DNA from: Hymenobacter psychrotolerans DSM 18569 | GTDB lineage: Bacteria > Bacteroidota > Bacteroidia > Cytophagales > Hymenobacteraceae | Assembly: GCF_900142395.1 (NCBI RefSeq) | Contig: NZ_FRAS01000001.1 | Span: forward strand, 609,775-673,774 | Length of the DNA: 64,000 nucleotides | Direction of reading: 5' to 3' | Shown: piece by piece, positions 42,698 through 50,934 of the stretch | Numbering within the stretch: position 1 is the first letter of the stretch | How the letters are laid out: every line of letters begins with the position of its first letter | Position numbers and translations under genes: made by a program | The notes under the pieces: generated by a model | Database searches by the model: none | What the model saw: only the letters and a program-made list of their open reading frames with translations | What the model was told of the DNA's origin: nothing

Positions 42698-44170
42698 ATG
42701 TCGTACTCTATTCGCTTTCTTTCCGGGTGGTTGCTGGCCGTTGGTCTCGCGGCCCTGTCCTTCGAGGCTCAGGCCCAGGGCACTGTAACGCTCACCGGCA
42801 AAGTAAACGGCAGAACCCGGGACACGGTGGCCGTGGCAGTCCGCGAAAATCCGCTTGATCTGAAAGAGCAGATTACCTACGCCCGCCTCGACGACAAAGG
42901 CGAGTTCCGGATGGCTATTAAGCTGGATGGCCCCGCCCGCGCCGACCTGGTATACGGCGAAGATGTAGCCGACCTGTTTCTGGAGCCCGGCGATGCGCTG
43001 GAAATCCGGTTCCGGGGCAGCGACCTGCCCGGGTCCGTGCGCTTCAAGGGCCGCGGTGCCGAAGCCAATACCTACCTGTCGGATCTGGACGAGCAGTTCA
43101 TCGAAAACGACGGCTTTCAGGTGCTGCCCGACAACATCATGCTGTACGAGGCTGGCTTCGTGTCGTTTCTGGACTACCGCCGCAAGGAGGAGCAGAAGTT
43201 TCTGAAAAACGCCATCGAGGACAATAAGTTCAGCGAAGCCTTCCGCCGGTATGCGCAGGCTGAAATCGACTACAGCTACGCCAACGACAAGCTCACGTTC
43301 CAGGACCTGCGCGAACAGGTAGTGGCCACGGAAGGCCGCCTGAAAATGTCGCCTTCCTACTTTGAGTTTCTCAACGATAAGAAGCTGATCAACAACGAGG
43401 CGGCTATCCAGAGCGAGATGTACCAGGAGTTTCTGCTGAACTACATCCACTACCTGGCTACTACCGCCGGCAAGCAGCGCTCCGACCCCGATTTCTATCA
43501 GGTGTGCTACGACATGGCCCGCAAGCAGCTCAGCGGTGCCGTGCGCCCCGTTATTATGGGCCGCGTGATGCAGGAGTCGTTCCGGTTTGGGCACGTCCGG
43601 CAGTCGGAGGCGATGCTGGCCGACTTCCGCAGCGTGGACACCAAGAACGTGTACACGCCCGTGCTGCGCCAGGATTTCGACACGCACAAGGCGTTTGCTA
43701 TTGGCTCCATGGCGCCCGACTTCAAGCTGACTACGGCCAAAGGAGATACAGTAAGCCTGCAAAACTTCCGGGGCAAGCTGGTGTACATCAACTTCTGGCG
43801 CACAACCAGCGGCCTGAGCCTGCGCGACCTGCCCTACGCCGCCGACCTGGCCAAGAAATTTGAGGACAAGAACATCGTGTTCCTTAACATTGCTCTCGAC
43901 GAAAACGAAGGCGCCTGGAAGCAGTTGGTAGTAAGCAAAAAGCTGCCCGGCGTGCATGTGCGGGCCGTGGGTGGCATGCGGGCTCCTATTGCCCGGGCTT
44001 ACGCTCTGGAAGATGTGCCGGCCTATTTCCTGCTGGCCGAAGACGGTACCTTCCTCAACACCAAGCCCAAGCGCCTGAGCAGCCGCGCCGCCGTCGACGA
44101 AATAAAGCAGTCCTTCGGCAAAGCCAGCACCTATACCAGCCTGCTGCCTACGGAGGCACCGGCCAAGTAG
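42698..44170 (+). CDS. Exported thioredoxin-fold (TlpA/AhpC-like) protein lacking the CxxC motif
   Basis: 490 residues. Signal peptide (1-26, EAQAQ), an N-terminal beta-rich DUF4369-like domain (about 27-130), a helical middle, and a C-terminal thioredoxin-like domain from about 340 (GSMAPDFKLTTAKGDTVSLQ). At the active site, where family members read WCGPC, the sequence is FWRTTSGLSLRD (366-377) with no cysteine; the cis-proline loop DVPAYFLL is kept. It therefore cannot do thiol redox chemistry and may act as a binding protein or chaperone in the envelope. A terminator follows at once. Confidence 0.85.
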   Translation: MSYSIRFLSGWLLAVGLAALSFEAQAQGTVTLTGKVNGRTRDTVAVAVRENPLDLKEQITYARLDDKGEFRMAIKLDGPARADLVYGEDVADLFLEPGDALEIRFRGSDLPGSVRFKGRGAEANTYLSDLDEQFIENDGFQVLPDNIMLYEAGFVSFLDYRRKEEQKFLKNAIEDNKFSEAFRRYAQAEIDYSYANDKLTFQDLREQVVATEGRLKMSPSYFEFLNDKKLINNEAAIQSEMYQEFLLNYIHYLATTAGKQRSDPDFYQVCYDMARKQLSGAVRPVIMGRVMQESFRFGHVRQSEAMLADFRSVDTKNVYTPVLRQDFDTHKAFAIGSMAPDFKLTTAKGDTVSLQNFRGKLVYINFWRTTSGLSLRDLPYAADLAKKFEDKNIVFLNIALDENEGAWKQLVVSKKLPGVHVRAVGGMRAPIARAYALEDVPAYFLLAEDGTFLNTKPKRLSSRAAVDEIKQSFGKASTYTSLLPTEAPAK

Positions 44171-44196
44171 CACGGGCTTCGCAGCCGAAATAAGAG

Positions 44197-44228
44197 AAGC
44201 GCCTCCCGAAACATCGGGGGGCGTTTTT
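44197..44228 (+). terminator. Rho-independent terminator
   Basis: A 13-bp stem (44197-44209 with 44214-44226, two G-U pairs) and four-base loop, followed by Ts, 27 bases after the thioredoxin-fold gene. Confidence 0.8.
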
Positions 44229-44274
44229 GTTTGAAGAGGCGGTCCTGTCTGGCCGACGTACCTTTACCCGCAGC

Positions 44275-45297
44275 ATGGCTTCCCTTCTCACCGACTCGCT
44301 CAACTTTATTTCCAAGGCTACGCCGCGCCGCGTCTGGAACACGGCCCAGGTGGTGGGCGGCTACGCCCTGAGCAAACTGACGGGCAAGGCGCGGCACTGG
44401 GGCCTGCCGGTGGCGCTCAGCTTCGAGCCGACGACCAGCTGCAACCTGCGCTGCCCGGAATGCCCCAGCGGGCTGCGCTCCTTCACGCGGCCCACCGGCA
44501 TGCTGCCCGACGAGCTGTTCCGCAAGACCATCGACGAGGTAGCGTCGCGGCTGTGGTACCTGATTTTTTACTTTCAGGGTGAACCGTACCTGCACCCCAA
44601 TTTCCTGGATCTGGTGCAGTATGCTTCCCGCAAGGGCATCTACACGGCCACCAGCACCAATGCCCACTACCTCAACGACAAAAACGCCCGCCGCACCGTG
44701 GAAAGTGGCCTCGACCGGCTTATCATTTCCCTGGACGGCACCACGCAGGATGTGTACCAGCAATACCGGGTGGGCGGCAAGCTCGACAAAGTGCTGGAAG
44801 GCACGCGCAACCTGATTAAGTGGCGGCGGGAGCTGAAGAGCCAGACGCCGCGGGTGGTATTTCAGTTTCTGGTGGTGCGCCCCAACGAACACCAGATGGA
44901 GGAAGCAAAGCAGCTGGCTGCCGAACTGGGCGTGGATGACGTGTGGTTCAAAACGGCTCAGATCTACGACTACCAGCACGGCTCACCGCTCATTCCCACC
45001 ATCGACTACTACTCGCGCTACGAAAACAACCAGGACGGTACCTGGAGCATCAAAAACCGCCTGCTCAACCATTGCTGGAAGATGTGGCACAGCTGTGTCA
45101 TTACCTGGGACGGGCTGGTGGTGCCCTGCTGCTTCGACAAGGACGCCGAATACCGCCTCGGCGACCTGAAAACCCAGACCTTCCGCCAGCTGTGGCACGG
45201 CCCCAAGTACCGGCAGTTTCGGGCGTCGCTGCTCAAGGGCCGCGACCAGATAGAGATGTGCCGCAACTGCACCGAGGGCACCAAAGTCTGGGGCTAA
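44275..45297 (+). CDS. Radical SAM/SPASM protein
   Basis: 340 residues. The [4Fe-4S] motif for SAM cleavage is CNLRCPEC (Cys56, 60, 63). The C-terminal SPASM region has HCWKMWHSCVITWDG, VPCCFDKD and MCRNC near the end, ligands for auxiliary clusters. FYFQGEPYLHPNFLDLV is typical of the subgroup. The family modifies peptides or makes cofactors; no small peptide substrate gene was found nearby, so the substrate is unknown. A TACCTTTA element (44259-44266) lies eight bases before the ATG. A strong bidirectional hairpin follows. Confidence 0.92.
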   Translation: MASLLTDSLNFISKATPRRVWNTAQVVGGYALSKLTGKARHWGLPVALSFEPTTSCNLRCPECPSGLRSFTRPTGMLPDELFRKTIDEVASRLWYLIFYFQGEPYLHPNFLDLVQYASRKGIYTATSTNAHYLNDKNARRTVESGLDRLIISLDGTTQDVYQQYRVGGKLDKVLEGTRNLIKWRRELKSQTPRVVFQFLVVRPNEHQMEEAKQLAAELGVDDVWFKTAQIYDYQHGSPLIPTIDYYSRYENNQDGTWSIKNRLLNHCWKMWHSCVITWDGLVVPCCFDKDAEYRLGDLKTQTFRQLWHGPKYRQFRASLLKGRDQIEMCRNCTEGTKVWG

Positions 45298-45319
45298 GAG
45301 TGCCTGTAGGCCTGACGCT

Positions 45320-45369
45320 ACAACGACCAAGTGCGCCCCGGACCTATCCGGGGCGCACTTGGTCGTTGT
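45320..45369. terminator. Bidirectional terminator hairpin
   Basis: A perfect 22-bp stem (45320-45341 with 45348-45369) and six-base loop between convergent genes ending at 45297 and 45392. Confidence 0.8.
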
Positions 45370-45391
45370 GGCGTAGCGAGGAGAGCCGGTG

Positions 45392-45733
45392 CTATTTGTG
45401 GTTCTTGCGCAGGTTTTTGCCCAGGTCTTCCACAGTTTTCAGAAACTCATCTACATCAGCATCGGCATAGACGCCGTAGGCCGAGGAGATGGTGCCTTTC
45501 ACGCCGTCATTGGTTTCGATGGCGTAGAGGATGGACATGTCGTCCGGGTCGCTTTCCCCCTCAAAACGGTAGAAATCCACGATGGTCACTTCGTTGGGAG
45601 CATAGCTCTTGCTCCGGTCGGTGCCGATGGTGTGCAGGCGGCCTTCCGTCACCCGGAAGTCTTCCGTGAAACCGTCTTTGTTGAGCTTGTTCTCTACACT
45701 AACGAGCGAGTGTTCTTCTTCTTTGTCTTGCAT
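45392..45733 (-). CDS. Small conserved hypothetical protein
   Basis: 113 residues, acidic and lysine-rich, cytosolic. Landmarks are DGFTEDFRVTEGRL, VDFYRFEGESDPDDMSILYAIE and GVKGTISSAYGVYADADVD. I recall similar short Bacteroidota proteins labelled phosphoribosylpyrophosphate synthetase in databases, but the protein is far too short for that enzyme and has none of its motifs, so the label should not be used. Function unknown. The ATG at 45733 starts MQDKEEEHSLV; a longer frame would add an unrelated hydrophobic stretch. Confidence 0.78.
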   Translation of the reverse strand: MQDKEEEHSLVSVENKLNKDGFTEDFRVTEGRLHTIGTDRSKSYAPNEVTIVDFYRFEGESDPDDMSILYAIETNDGVKGTISSAYGVYADADVDEFLKTVEDLGKNLRKNHK

Positions 45734-45864
45734 GATTGTGTGGTATTCGGGAATGAGAGAGAAATAGCACAGTACGCACGAGAGCAACCAGAACGCCCCC
45801 GTATCGGCTATACGAGGGCGGTACGGGGGCGGGTTGCCCTTATTTCAGGAAGATCTGTGGGCGC

Positions 45865-46062
45865 CTATTGGGCCTTGTAACGGGCTTCGGCTACCTCAAT
45901 GGTGCGCTGCAGCCGGTCCACATCAATAGCCGAGCAGGCACCGCCGCAGCCCTTGGCGCAGCCGGCCTCCGACTTGCTGAAAAAAGCGCGCCAGAACAGC
46001 CGCCCTACATAGAACGCCGCCGCCGCAAAGAGCAGTCCGATAATCAAGGTTTGTAACCACAT
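45865..46062 (-). CDS. FeoB-associated-like Cys-rich membrane protein
   Basis: 65 residues. One N-terminal helix (MWLQTLIIGLLFAAAAFYVG), then a short cytosolic part with GCAKGCGGACSA and a helical tail. The single helix plus Gly/Cys cluster resembles the small proteins named FeoB-associated Cys-rich membrane protein (PF12669). No feoA or feoB is in the window, so a link to ferrous iron is not supported here. ATG at 46062 chosen over GTG three codons upstream. A hairpin at 45793-45830 lies after the stop. Confidence 0.72.
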   Translation of the reverse strand: MWLQTLIIGLLFAAAAFYVGRLFWRAFFSKSEAGCAKGCGGACSAIDVDRLQRTIEVAEARYKAQ

Positions 46063-46113
46063 AGCAGCCACAAAACTACGGCGCTACCGGAAAAGTTTGC
46101 TCCTGCCAAAATC

Positions 46114-46146
46114 GAAATGCCCGCCGGAACTACCAGCGGGCATTTC
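46114..46146 (-). terminator. Terminator hairpin after the roadblock-like pair
   Basis: An 11-bp perfect stem GAAATGCCCGC / GCGGGCATTTC with an 11-base loop, 25 bases after the stop of the minus-strand roadblock-like gene. Confidence 0.65.
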
Positions 46147-46171
46147 TAGATACATCAGGTAGCTGACTGCC

Positions 46172-46534
46172 TTACGTCAGAACAGCCGTCTGCGCTTTCA
46201 GGACCTGGCGCGCAACGGCCAGGTTCGTGTCGCGCGAGTTCACCGCCAGATAGATGAACTTGTCACCGGTGGGGGAAAGCTTGATAACGTGCAGCTGGTC
46301 GGTCAGCGTGAGCAGGATGTCCTGCACCGTCTGGTTGAGCTTCAGAGCCTGTATAGCTTTCAACTTTTGCTTTACCACTTCGGTATTGTAGGCAGCAGCC
46401 GTATCAATATCGAAGTCAGCAATGTTAGTGTGAGAAGCCAGGGCCATACCCGTTTCGGTTTCTACTACTGCAACGGCCAACAGCGTAGGCAGTTCTTCCA
46501 GGATTTCTTTAACGGCTTGTTTGGGGGTTGACAT
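46172..46534 (-). CDS. Roadblock/LC7-like protein (second of a pair)
   Basis: 120 residues with the expected alternating alpha/beta order: helix (VKEILEELPTLLAVAV), strand ETETGMALASHTN, long helix (TEVVKQKLKAIQALK), ILLTLTDQLHVIKLSPTGDKFIYLAVNS, and last helix (DTNLAVARQVLKAQTAVL). Roadblock/LC7 domains usually dimerise and regulate Ras-like GTPases such as MglA. No GTPase is present nearby. It shares LTDQLHVIKLSP and DTNLAVAR with the protein encoded just upstream. The 27-base gap suggests one operon. Confidence 0.68.
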   Translation of the reverse strand: MSTPKQAVKEILEELPTLLAVAVVETETGMALASHTNIADFDIDTAAAYNTEVVKQKLKAIQALKLNQTVQDILLTLTDQLHVIKLSPTGDKFIYLAVNSRDTNLAVARQVLKAQTAVLT

Positions 46535-46561
46535 CGGAGTGATGATAGTAAAAAAGGTGAG

Positions 46562-46993
46562 TTATTGAAGCTGTGCGGTTTGGCGACGTAGTATTTCCGA
46601 TGCCATACCCAAATTGGTGTCAGCGAAACGAACGGCGAGGAAGCAGTACCAGCCGCGGGTTGGCAGTGGGCGGATCAGATGCAGCTGGTCTTCCAGGAGC
46701 AGGGTCATCTCAGTGAGCGGCCCACCCGGAATTTGCCGGGCAGCCAGCGCGGAGTCTGTCTGGCGTAGCAGCTTGGCATACCGCAGACTGATCTGGTTTG
46801 GATTCAGCGCCGACGCTGTGGTGTAGGAAGCAAGCACACGGCCTGACGATACTTCCACCAGGCAGGCCAGCAGCATTTCCGGCAACTCGGTGAGCAGCTG
46901 CTCAAGGACCGTCCGGGCCGCCTGGCCGGCGTCATCGGTAGTCCCGACCGTGATTTTACGCAGACTGAATCTGTTTAGGAAAGAAAAGGGCAT
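46562..46993 (-). CDS. Roadblock/LC7-like protein (first of a pair)
   Basis: 143 residues. An extra 25-residue N-terminus precedes the same fold as its neighbour: LEQLLTELPEMLLACLVEVS, SGRVLASYTT, LLLEDQLHLIRPLPTRGWYCFLAV and DTNLGMASEILRRQTAQL. The two proteins are clearly paralogous and might form a heterodimer. Target GTPase or kinase not seen. It lies 45 bases downstream of a membrane protein with a carboxypeptidase-regulatory-like domain, on the same strand. Confidence 0.66.
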   Translation of the reverse strand: MPFSFLNRFSLRKITVGTTDDAGQAARTVLEQLLTELPEMLLACLVEVSSGRVLASYTTASALNPNQISLRYAKLLRQTDSALAARQIPGGPLTEMTLLLEDQLHLIRPLPTRGWYCFLAVRFADTNLGMASEILRRQTAQLQ

Positions 46994-47038
46994 GCGAAGA
47001 AGAAGGGGAAAGCGGCTGATACGCCCGCGGCAACGCTG

Positions 47039-47722
47039 CTAGAAGAGCCACCAACGGCGCTTTTTAGCGGTGGCTTCGCGCGGAAGCAGCGTCACGTTGT
47101 ACGTGCCCCGGCCTTTCAGGCGTACTTCTTCCTCGGTGTAGCCAGCGTAGCCGTACTGCAGCACGGGGGCCTGGCCACCCAGCACTGCCAGCGAATAGCT
47201 GCCGGAAGCATCGGTGCTCACGCCCCGGCCGCTGGTTTTGTCCAGCACCGTAGCGCCAATAAGCGGCTTGCCGTTTTCGTCCAGAATACGGCCCCGCACG
47301 GTCATTACGCGCATAGCAGCAGCCTCGCTGCTGGCGGGCTCTACCAGCTCAGTTGGAGTGGCAGTGGCGGTAGGCAGGTCTTCGGTGGGGGTAGTTGGCA
47401 GGTTGGCACCGGCAAATACTGCGCCGCCCACCAGCACGCTGCCCGCCACCAGCGACGCCGCCCGACGGCGGAAGCGCTGCGGCTCGGTGCGGATAAGGTC
47501 GAACTGGCGCTGTACCCAGCCAATGGGCTTTACGGCATGGCCGGCCTGGTTCAACTCGAAGTAACGGCGCAGCGTGGCATCACCGTACTGGCTGTTCGCC
47601 TTCAGGTAGTTGTCTACCGCTTCGGTGTTTTTGCTGGAAAGGTCTCCACGGAGGTAAGCATCCCGGTACGTCGGCAGCAGTTCGCCAGTAACCGGGTGAA
47701 AGGGAGTAGCACTTAGTTTCAT
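47039..47722 (-). CDS. Membrane protein with C-terminal carboxypeptidase-regulatory-like domain
   Basis: 227 residues. Residues 1-80 are soluble and helical and include YRDAYLRGDLSSKNTEAVDNYLKANSQ, reminiscent of anti-sigma-factor cytosolic domains. One helix follows (about 86-108), then a Thr/Pro linker and, from about 140, a CarboxypepD_reg-like beta-sandwich (VRGRILDENGKPLIGATVLD). The topology suggests a cytosolic sensor domain joined to an exported beta domain. It may belong with the two roadblock-like genes downstream. Function unknown. Confidence 0.7.
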   Translation of the reverse strand: MKLSATPFHPVTGELLPTYRDAYLRGDLSSKNTEAVDNYLKANSQYGDATLRRYFELNQAGHAVKPIGWVQRQFDLIRTEPQRFRRRAASLVAGSVLVGGAVFAGANLPTTPTEDLPTATATPTELVEPASSEAAAMRVMTVRGRILDENGKPLIGATVLDKTSGRGVSTDASGSYSLAVLGGQAPVLQYGYAGYTEEEVRLKGRGTYNVTLLPREATAKKRRWWLF

Positions 47723-47769
47723 GAAGCTGACAGGTGTAATTAGTTAAAAAGAGCGCTCGGTGTGAGCCG

Positions 47770-47777
47770 CAAAGTTA
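47770..47777 (-). promoter_or_regulatory. -7 promoter element (TAACTTTG)
   Basis: An exact TAnnTTTG match on the minus strand, with an implied leader of about 40 bases for the gene starting at 47722. The -33 region is only T-rich. Confidence 0.4.
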
Positions 47778-48334
47778 CAGGGTTAAATACCTGAAAAATA
47801 TAACATAGTTTATAGTAGTTATTAAAATCCTATTGTAGGATGGTTGTGCTATTTCGGCGAACTGCCACAAACGCTCTATGAAACCAAGCCCTGTCCAGAT
47901 CAACATAGTTTTACTGCCTATGAATAGTTATCTGGGTGTTTTTTAAAAATAGTTGAAATAGTGCAACATTAAATTTCAATGCGGGAATTTTAATCCCAAT
48001 ATGGGATAAAATGGTTAATGTCTATGTTGGACTATTAGCAGCTAAGTGCGCTGTATACTGGGCATTGTGCAGCTTGGTTTCGTATGACTCTAGATTGTAC
48101 CCTGTTAAGTCCGTGACACTGTCGTGCTAGGGATTTTAGTAGAGCAAAGCAGCAGAGAACCAGGAGGGTTGCGCTGGCCGATTTCCAACCACTGTTACCG
48201 CTTATCCCTTGGTTGAGGTAGGCATAGCCAGTAGTTTTTGCAGATGCGCCTGCGGCTACCGCTTTGTAGCTGGCTTGTAGTAGGTAGACCGCTTGGTTGC
48301 TAAGTTGTTTCCAGTCAGCTAGCTACCATAAAAA

Positions 48335-48376
48335 CAGCGCTGGCACCTCCTTACATTGAAAGAGGTGCCAGCGCTG
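48335..48376 (-). terminator. Rho-independent terminator of the lnt/IMPase transcript
   Basis: A perfect 15-bp stem (48335-48349 with 48362-48376) with a 12-base loop, ending in Ts on the minus strand, 21 bases after the stop at 48397. Confidence 0.85.
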
Positions 48377-48396
48377 CAAATGGGGAAGCAAATAGC

Positions 48397-49191
48397 CTAC
48401 TTCCAGTATTCGCGGATGGTGTCCTGCATCTCCTGGTGCACGTGGCCGTTGCTGGCTACCACCTGCCTGCCAAACAGCGGGTCGCCGTCCTGCAGAAACT
48501 CAGTGGTGCGGCCACCTGCTTCGGTCACGAGCAGCAGGCCCGCAGCCACATCATAGGAGTTTAGGTTGAACTCGAAGAACCCCTCAAAGCGTCCGGCCGC
48601 CACATACGCCAGGTCTACGGCTGCGGAGCCGAGCCGGCGCACCCCGTGCGACTTCCGCATGAACGAGCCCAGCACCTGCAGATAGTCGTTCATCAGGCCA
48701 AAATCGGTGTAGGGAAAGCCCGTGGCAATGAGGGCGTTATTCAGGTCCGGAACATCAGAAACCCGAATCGGCAGCTCGTTGCAGAAAGCGCCGGCGCCTT
48801 TGGCAGCCCGGAAGCATTCGTCGCGCACTACCTCATACACTACCCCCGCTACCAGCTCCTGCCCCCGGATCAGACCCACGCTCACGGAATACACCGGCAG
48901 GCCGTGCACGAAGTTGGTCGTGCCATCGAGCGGGTCGATAATCCAGTTGAATTCCTCGGCGCGGTGGGCGCCCTCAGTGCCCTCTTCGGTGATGAAGCCG
49001 GCTTCGGGCAGCACCTCGCGCAGCCCATCTACCAGCAGCTTCTCGGTTTCCTTGTCCACATACGACACTAGGTCGTGGACGCCTTTGCTCTCGATATGGC
49101 TACGGCTGAACGTAGCTGATTCCTGGCGAATAAACTGGCCGGCGCGGCGCGCCACGGCCGCCAACTGCAAACTGATGTGGTTGAAATCCAT
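48397..49191 (-). CDS. Inositol monophosphatase family protein
   Basis: 264 residues. Metal-binding motifs are ITEEGTE (Glu69/Glu70), WIIDPLDGTTNFVHG (Asp86, Asp89) and the late NSYDVAAGLLLVTEAGG (Asp about 219). It removes phosphate from inositol monophosphates or similar sugar phosphates; close relatives include SuhB and CysQ, and the motif set fits IMPase best. It is last in the minus-strand order rsmI-lnt-IMPase, 60 bases after lnt. The ATG at 49191 gives MDFNHISLQL; a TACTTTCG element lies five bases upstream. Confidence 0.92.
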   Translation of the reverse strand: MDFNHISLQLAAVARRAGQFIRQESATFSRSHIESKGVHDLVSYVDKETEKLLVDGLREVLPEAGFITEEGTEGAHRAEEFNWIIDPLDGTTNFVHGLPVYSVSVGLIRGQELVAGVVYEVVRDECFRAAKGAGAFCNELPIRVSDVPDLNNALIATGFPYTDFGLMNDYLQVLGSFMRKSHGVRRLGSAAVDLAYVAAGRFEGFFEFNLNSYDVAAGLLLVTEAGGRTTEFLQDGDPLFGRQVVASNGHVHQEMQDTIREYWK

Positions 49192-49251
49192 GAAGTCGAA
49201 AGTAAAATAAAGTCTTGCGGAGCCTGCCGCGGCGGAAGCCACGTAGCTGAA

Positions 49252-50934
49252 TTACAAGGCTGTAGAATGCTTGGCGCGGGCCCGCATGGCCTGCACAGCC
49301 GTGAAGCCCAGCAGAAGCACCGCCAGTAGCTGCGTGGCCGGGCCAATCAGCTCGCCATGCCGCGCATAGAACGTCAGCTCTTCGTTGAGATGTACGGTGT
49401 GGCGGCTGGCGGCCTGCACCCACCAGCCAGTGCGCTGTACAATCTCGCCTTTCTGGTTGATAAAGGCCGAAATGCCGGTGTTGGCGGAGCGCGCAATGTC
49501 GCGGCGGTTTTCGATGGCGCGGAGTGTGGCGTACTGCAGGTGCTGCTCGTGGCCGGGCGAATCGGACCACCACCCGTCATTGGTGATGATGCCGATGAGC
49601 GTGGCGCCGTTCTGCATGTATTCGGCCATAAAGTCGCCGTACACCGACTCGTAGCAGATGGAAGGCGCAATGCGCAGAGCCGAAGTGGTGCTCTGGAGCA
49701 CAGTACGCTCATCCTGGCTGCCATACGAGCCCACGAAGCCGCCTAGGTCGATGTTGTTGACGAGTTTGGCCAGGGCCACGGGTACTTTTTCCACGCCTGG
49801 CACCAGTCTCGATTTGTGGTAGAACGTGACGGGCGCGCTGGCGCTGGAGAAGTGCACGGCCGTGTTCGACACGTCGTAGAAGCCCAGGTCGTCGCGGAAG
49901 CGGGCGGTGGCCGTAGCCGTTTCCTTGCTCGGGTACTGCTGCACGCTGGTGATGCCCGTAATCAGCTCCAGGCCGGGGTGGGTGGCCAGCCAGGAGCGCA
50001 GTCGCACTACTTTCGGATGAATCTCAAAGGACTGCTCGAAGTAGGATTCTTCCAGCGCCGTTTCGGGCCAGAGAACCAGCTTGGTCTGGGGCGTGAGCTG
50101 CTGCTCGGTGAGGCGGATGAGGCGCGTGAGCTGCTCATCGTAGGGAATGAAGTTGGGGTTGCTGCTGAACTTCTCCAGAAACGGGTCGACGTTGGGCTGC
50201 ACCACCACTACCTCCGCCGTCTGGCCCTTCTCCTGGTACTGGCTGCCGATAAGCAAAGACACCACGATGGGCAGCGCGGCCGCCAGCACCGGGGCCAGCC
50301 AGCGCCGGGCGGGCGCCACCGTTTGCCGGCGGAACAGCGCCCCGAACACCAGAATATTCACCAGCCACATCCAGGCGGAGCCGCCCAGGAAGCCGGTGTA
50401 TTCGTACCACTGCACCAAGTAGTTAGCCTGAGCGAAGCCGTTGCCGAGCGTGAGCCAGGGCCAGGTCAGGTCCCAGTGCAGGTGCAGCTGCTCGAAGGCA
50501 ATCCAGTAGACCGGCAGCGAGAAGTAGCCCAGCGCCGGGCCCGCCAGCCGCTTGGTATGATAGAACGCCATAACCGGCGCGCACATCATCAGGGCATTGC
50601 AGACCACGGCCGTGATGCCGCCGCCCAGCGTACTGTAGCTCACCCAATAGGTAGTGAAGGCGTTCCAGAGCACCAGGCAGAGGTAGGTATAGCGGAACAC
50701 TTTCCAGCCGCTGGCGCCCTGCTGCGTAAGCAGCTGCTCCAGCCGGAGGTAGGGCACCCAGGCCACCAGCAACACCAGCGCCAGCCCCGAAGGGTGCACG
50801 GGCCAGCCCAGCCACAGCAGGCCGGCGCTCAGCAGCGCCAGCAGGCTGGGCAGCCAGTAACTCAGGCGGCCGGCGGCAGTTGGTGCCAGAGTTTCGGGAG
50901 TGGGTTTAGTCAGCACGGTCTTCGGGGGTAGCAT
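49252..50934 (-). CDS. lnt: Apolipoprotein N-acyltransferase
   Basis: 560 residues. Several N-terminal helices (to about 210) precede a nitrilase-like domain. The catalytic Glu-Lys-Cys triad is visible as LWPETALEESYF, YHKSRLVPGVEKVP and CYESVYGDF. Lnt adds the third acyl chain to lipoproteins in the inner membrane, a step before Lol sorting. Its start at 50934 overlaps the end of rsmI by 29 bases, suggesting coupled translation. The C-terminal helix (LLAVLLLGFTAVQAM) is the usual last membrane segment. Confidence 0.94.
   Translation of the reverse strand: MLPPKTVLTKPTPETLAPTAAGRLSYWLPSLLALLSAGLLWLGWPVHPSGLALVLLVAWVPYLRLEQLLTQQGASGWKVFRYTYLCLVLWNAFTTYWVSYSTLGGGITAVVCNALMMCAPVMAFYHTKRLAGPALGYFSLPVYWIAFEQLHLHWDLTWPWLTLGNGFAQANYLVQWYEYTGFLGGSAWMWLVNILVFGALFRRQTVAPARRWLAPVLAAALPIVVSLLIGSQYQEKGQTAEVVVVQPNVDPFLEKFSSNPNFIPYDEQLTRLIRLTEQQLTPQTKLVLWPETALEESYFEQSFEIHPKVVRLRSWLATHPGLELITGITSVQQYPSKETATATARFRDDLGFYDVSNTAVHFSSASAPVTFYHKSRLVPGVEKVPVALAKLVNNIDLGGFVGSYGSQDERTVLQSTTSALRIAPSICYESVYGDFMAEYMQNGATLIGIITNDGWWSDSPGHEQHLQYATLRAIENRRDIARSANTGISAFINQKGEIVQRTGWWVQAASRHTVHLNEELTFYARHGELIGPATQLLAVLLLGFTAVQAMRARAKHSTAL

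Larger units (their letters stand above)
47723..48396. other. Long AT-rich intergenic region
   Basis: About 670 bases without a credible gene. The first 350 bases are AT-rich. A TAACTTTG -7 element (47777-47770, minus strand) lies 47 bases before the start of the gene at 47722. Around 47983-48007 three GGGAT-type half-sites alternate in orientation, including the palindrome ATCCCAATATGGGAT (47993-48007). A terminator hairpin closes the right end. Confidence 0.55.

Noticed and set aside
42686..44173. Open frame antisense to the thioredoxin-fold gene
   Set aside because: Same length as the sense gene and no recognisable domain; a composition effect.
45392..45733. Phosphoribosylpyrophosphate synthetase
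   Set aside because: The label exists for similar short proteins, but at 113 residues and without the PRPP-binding loop it cannot be this enzyme.
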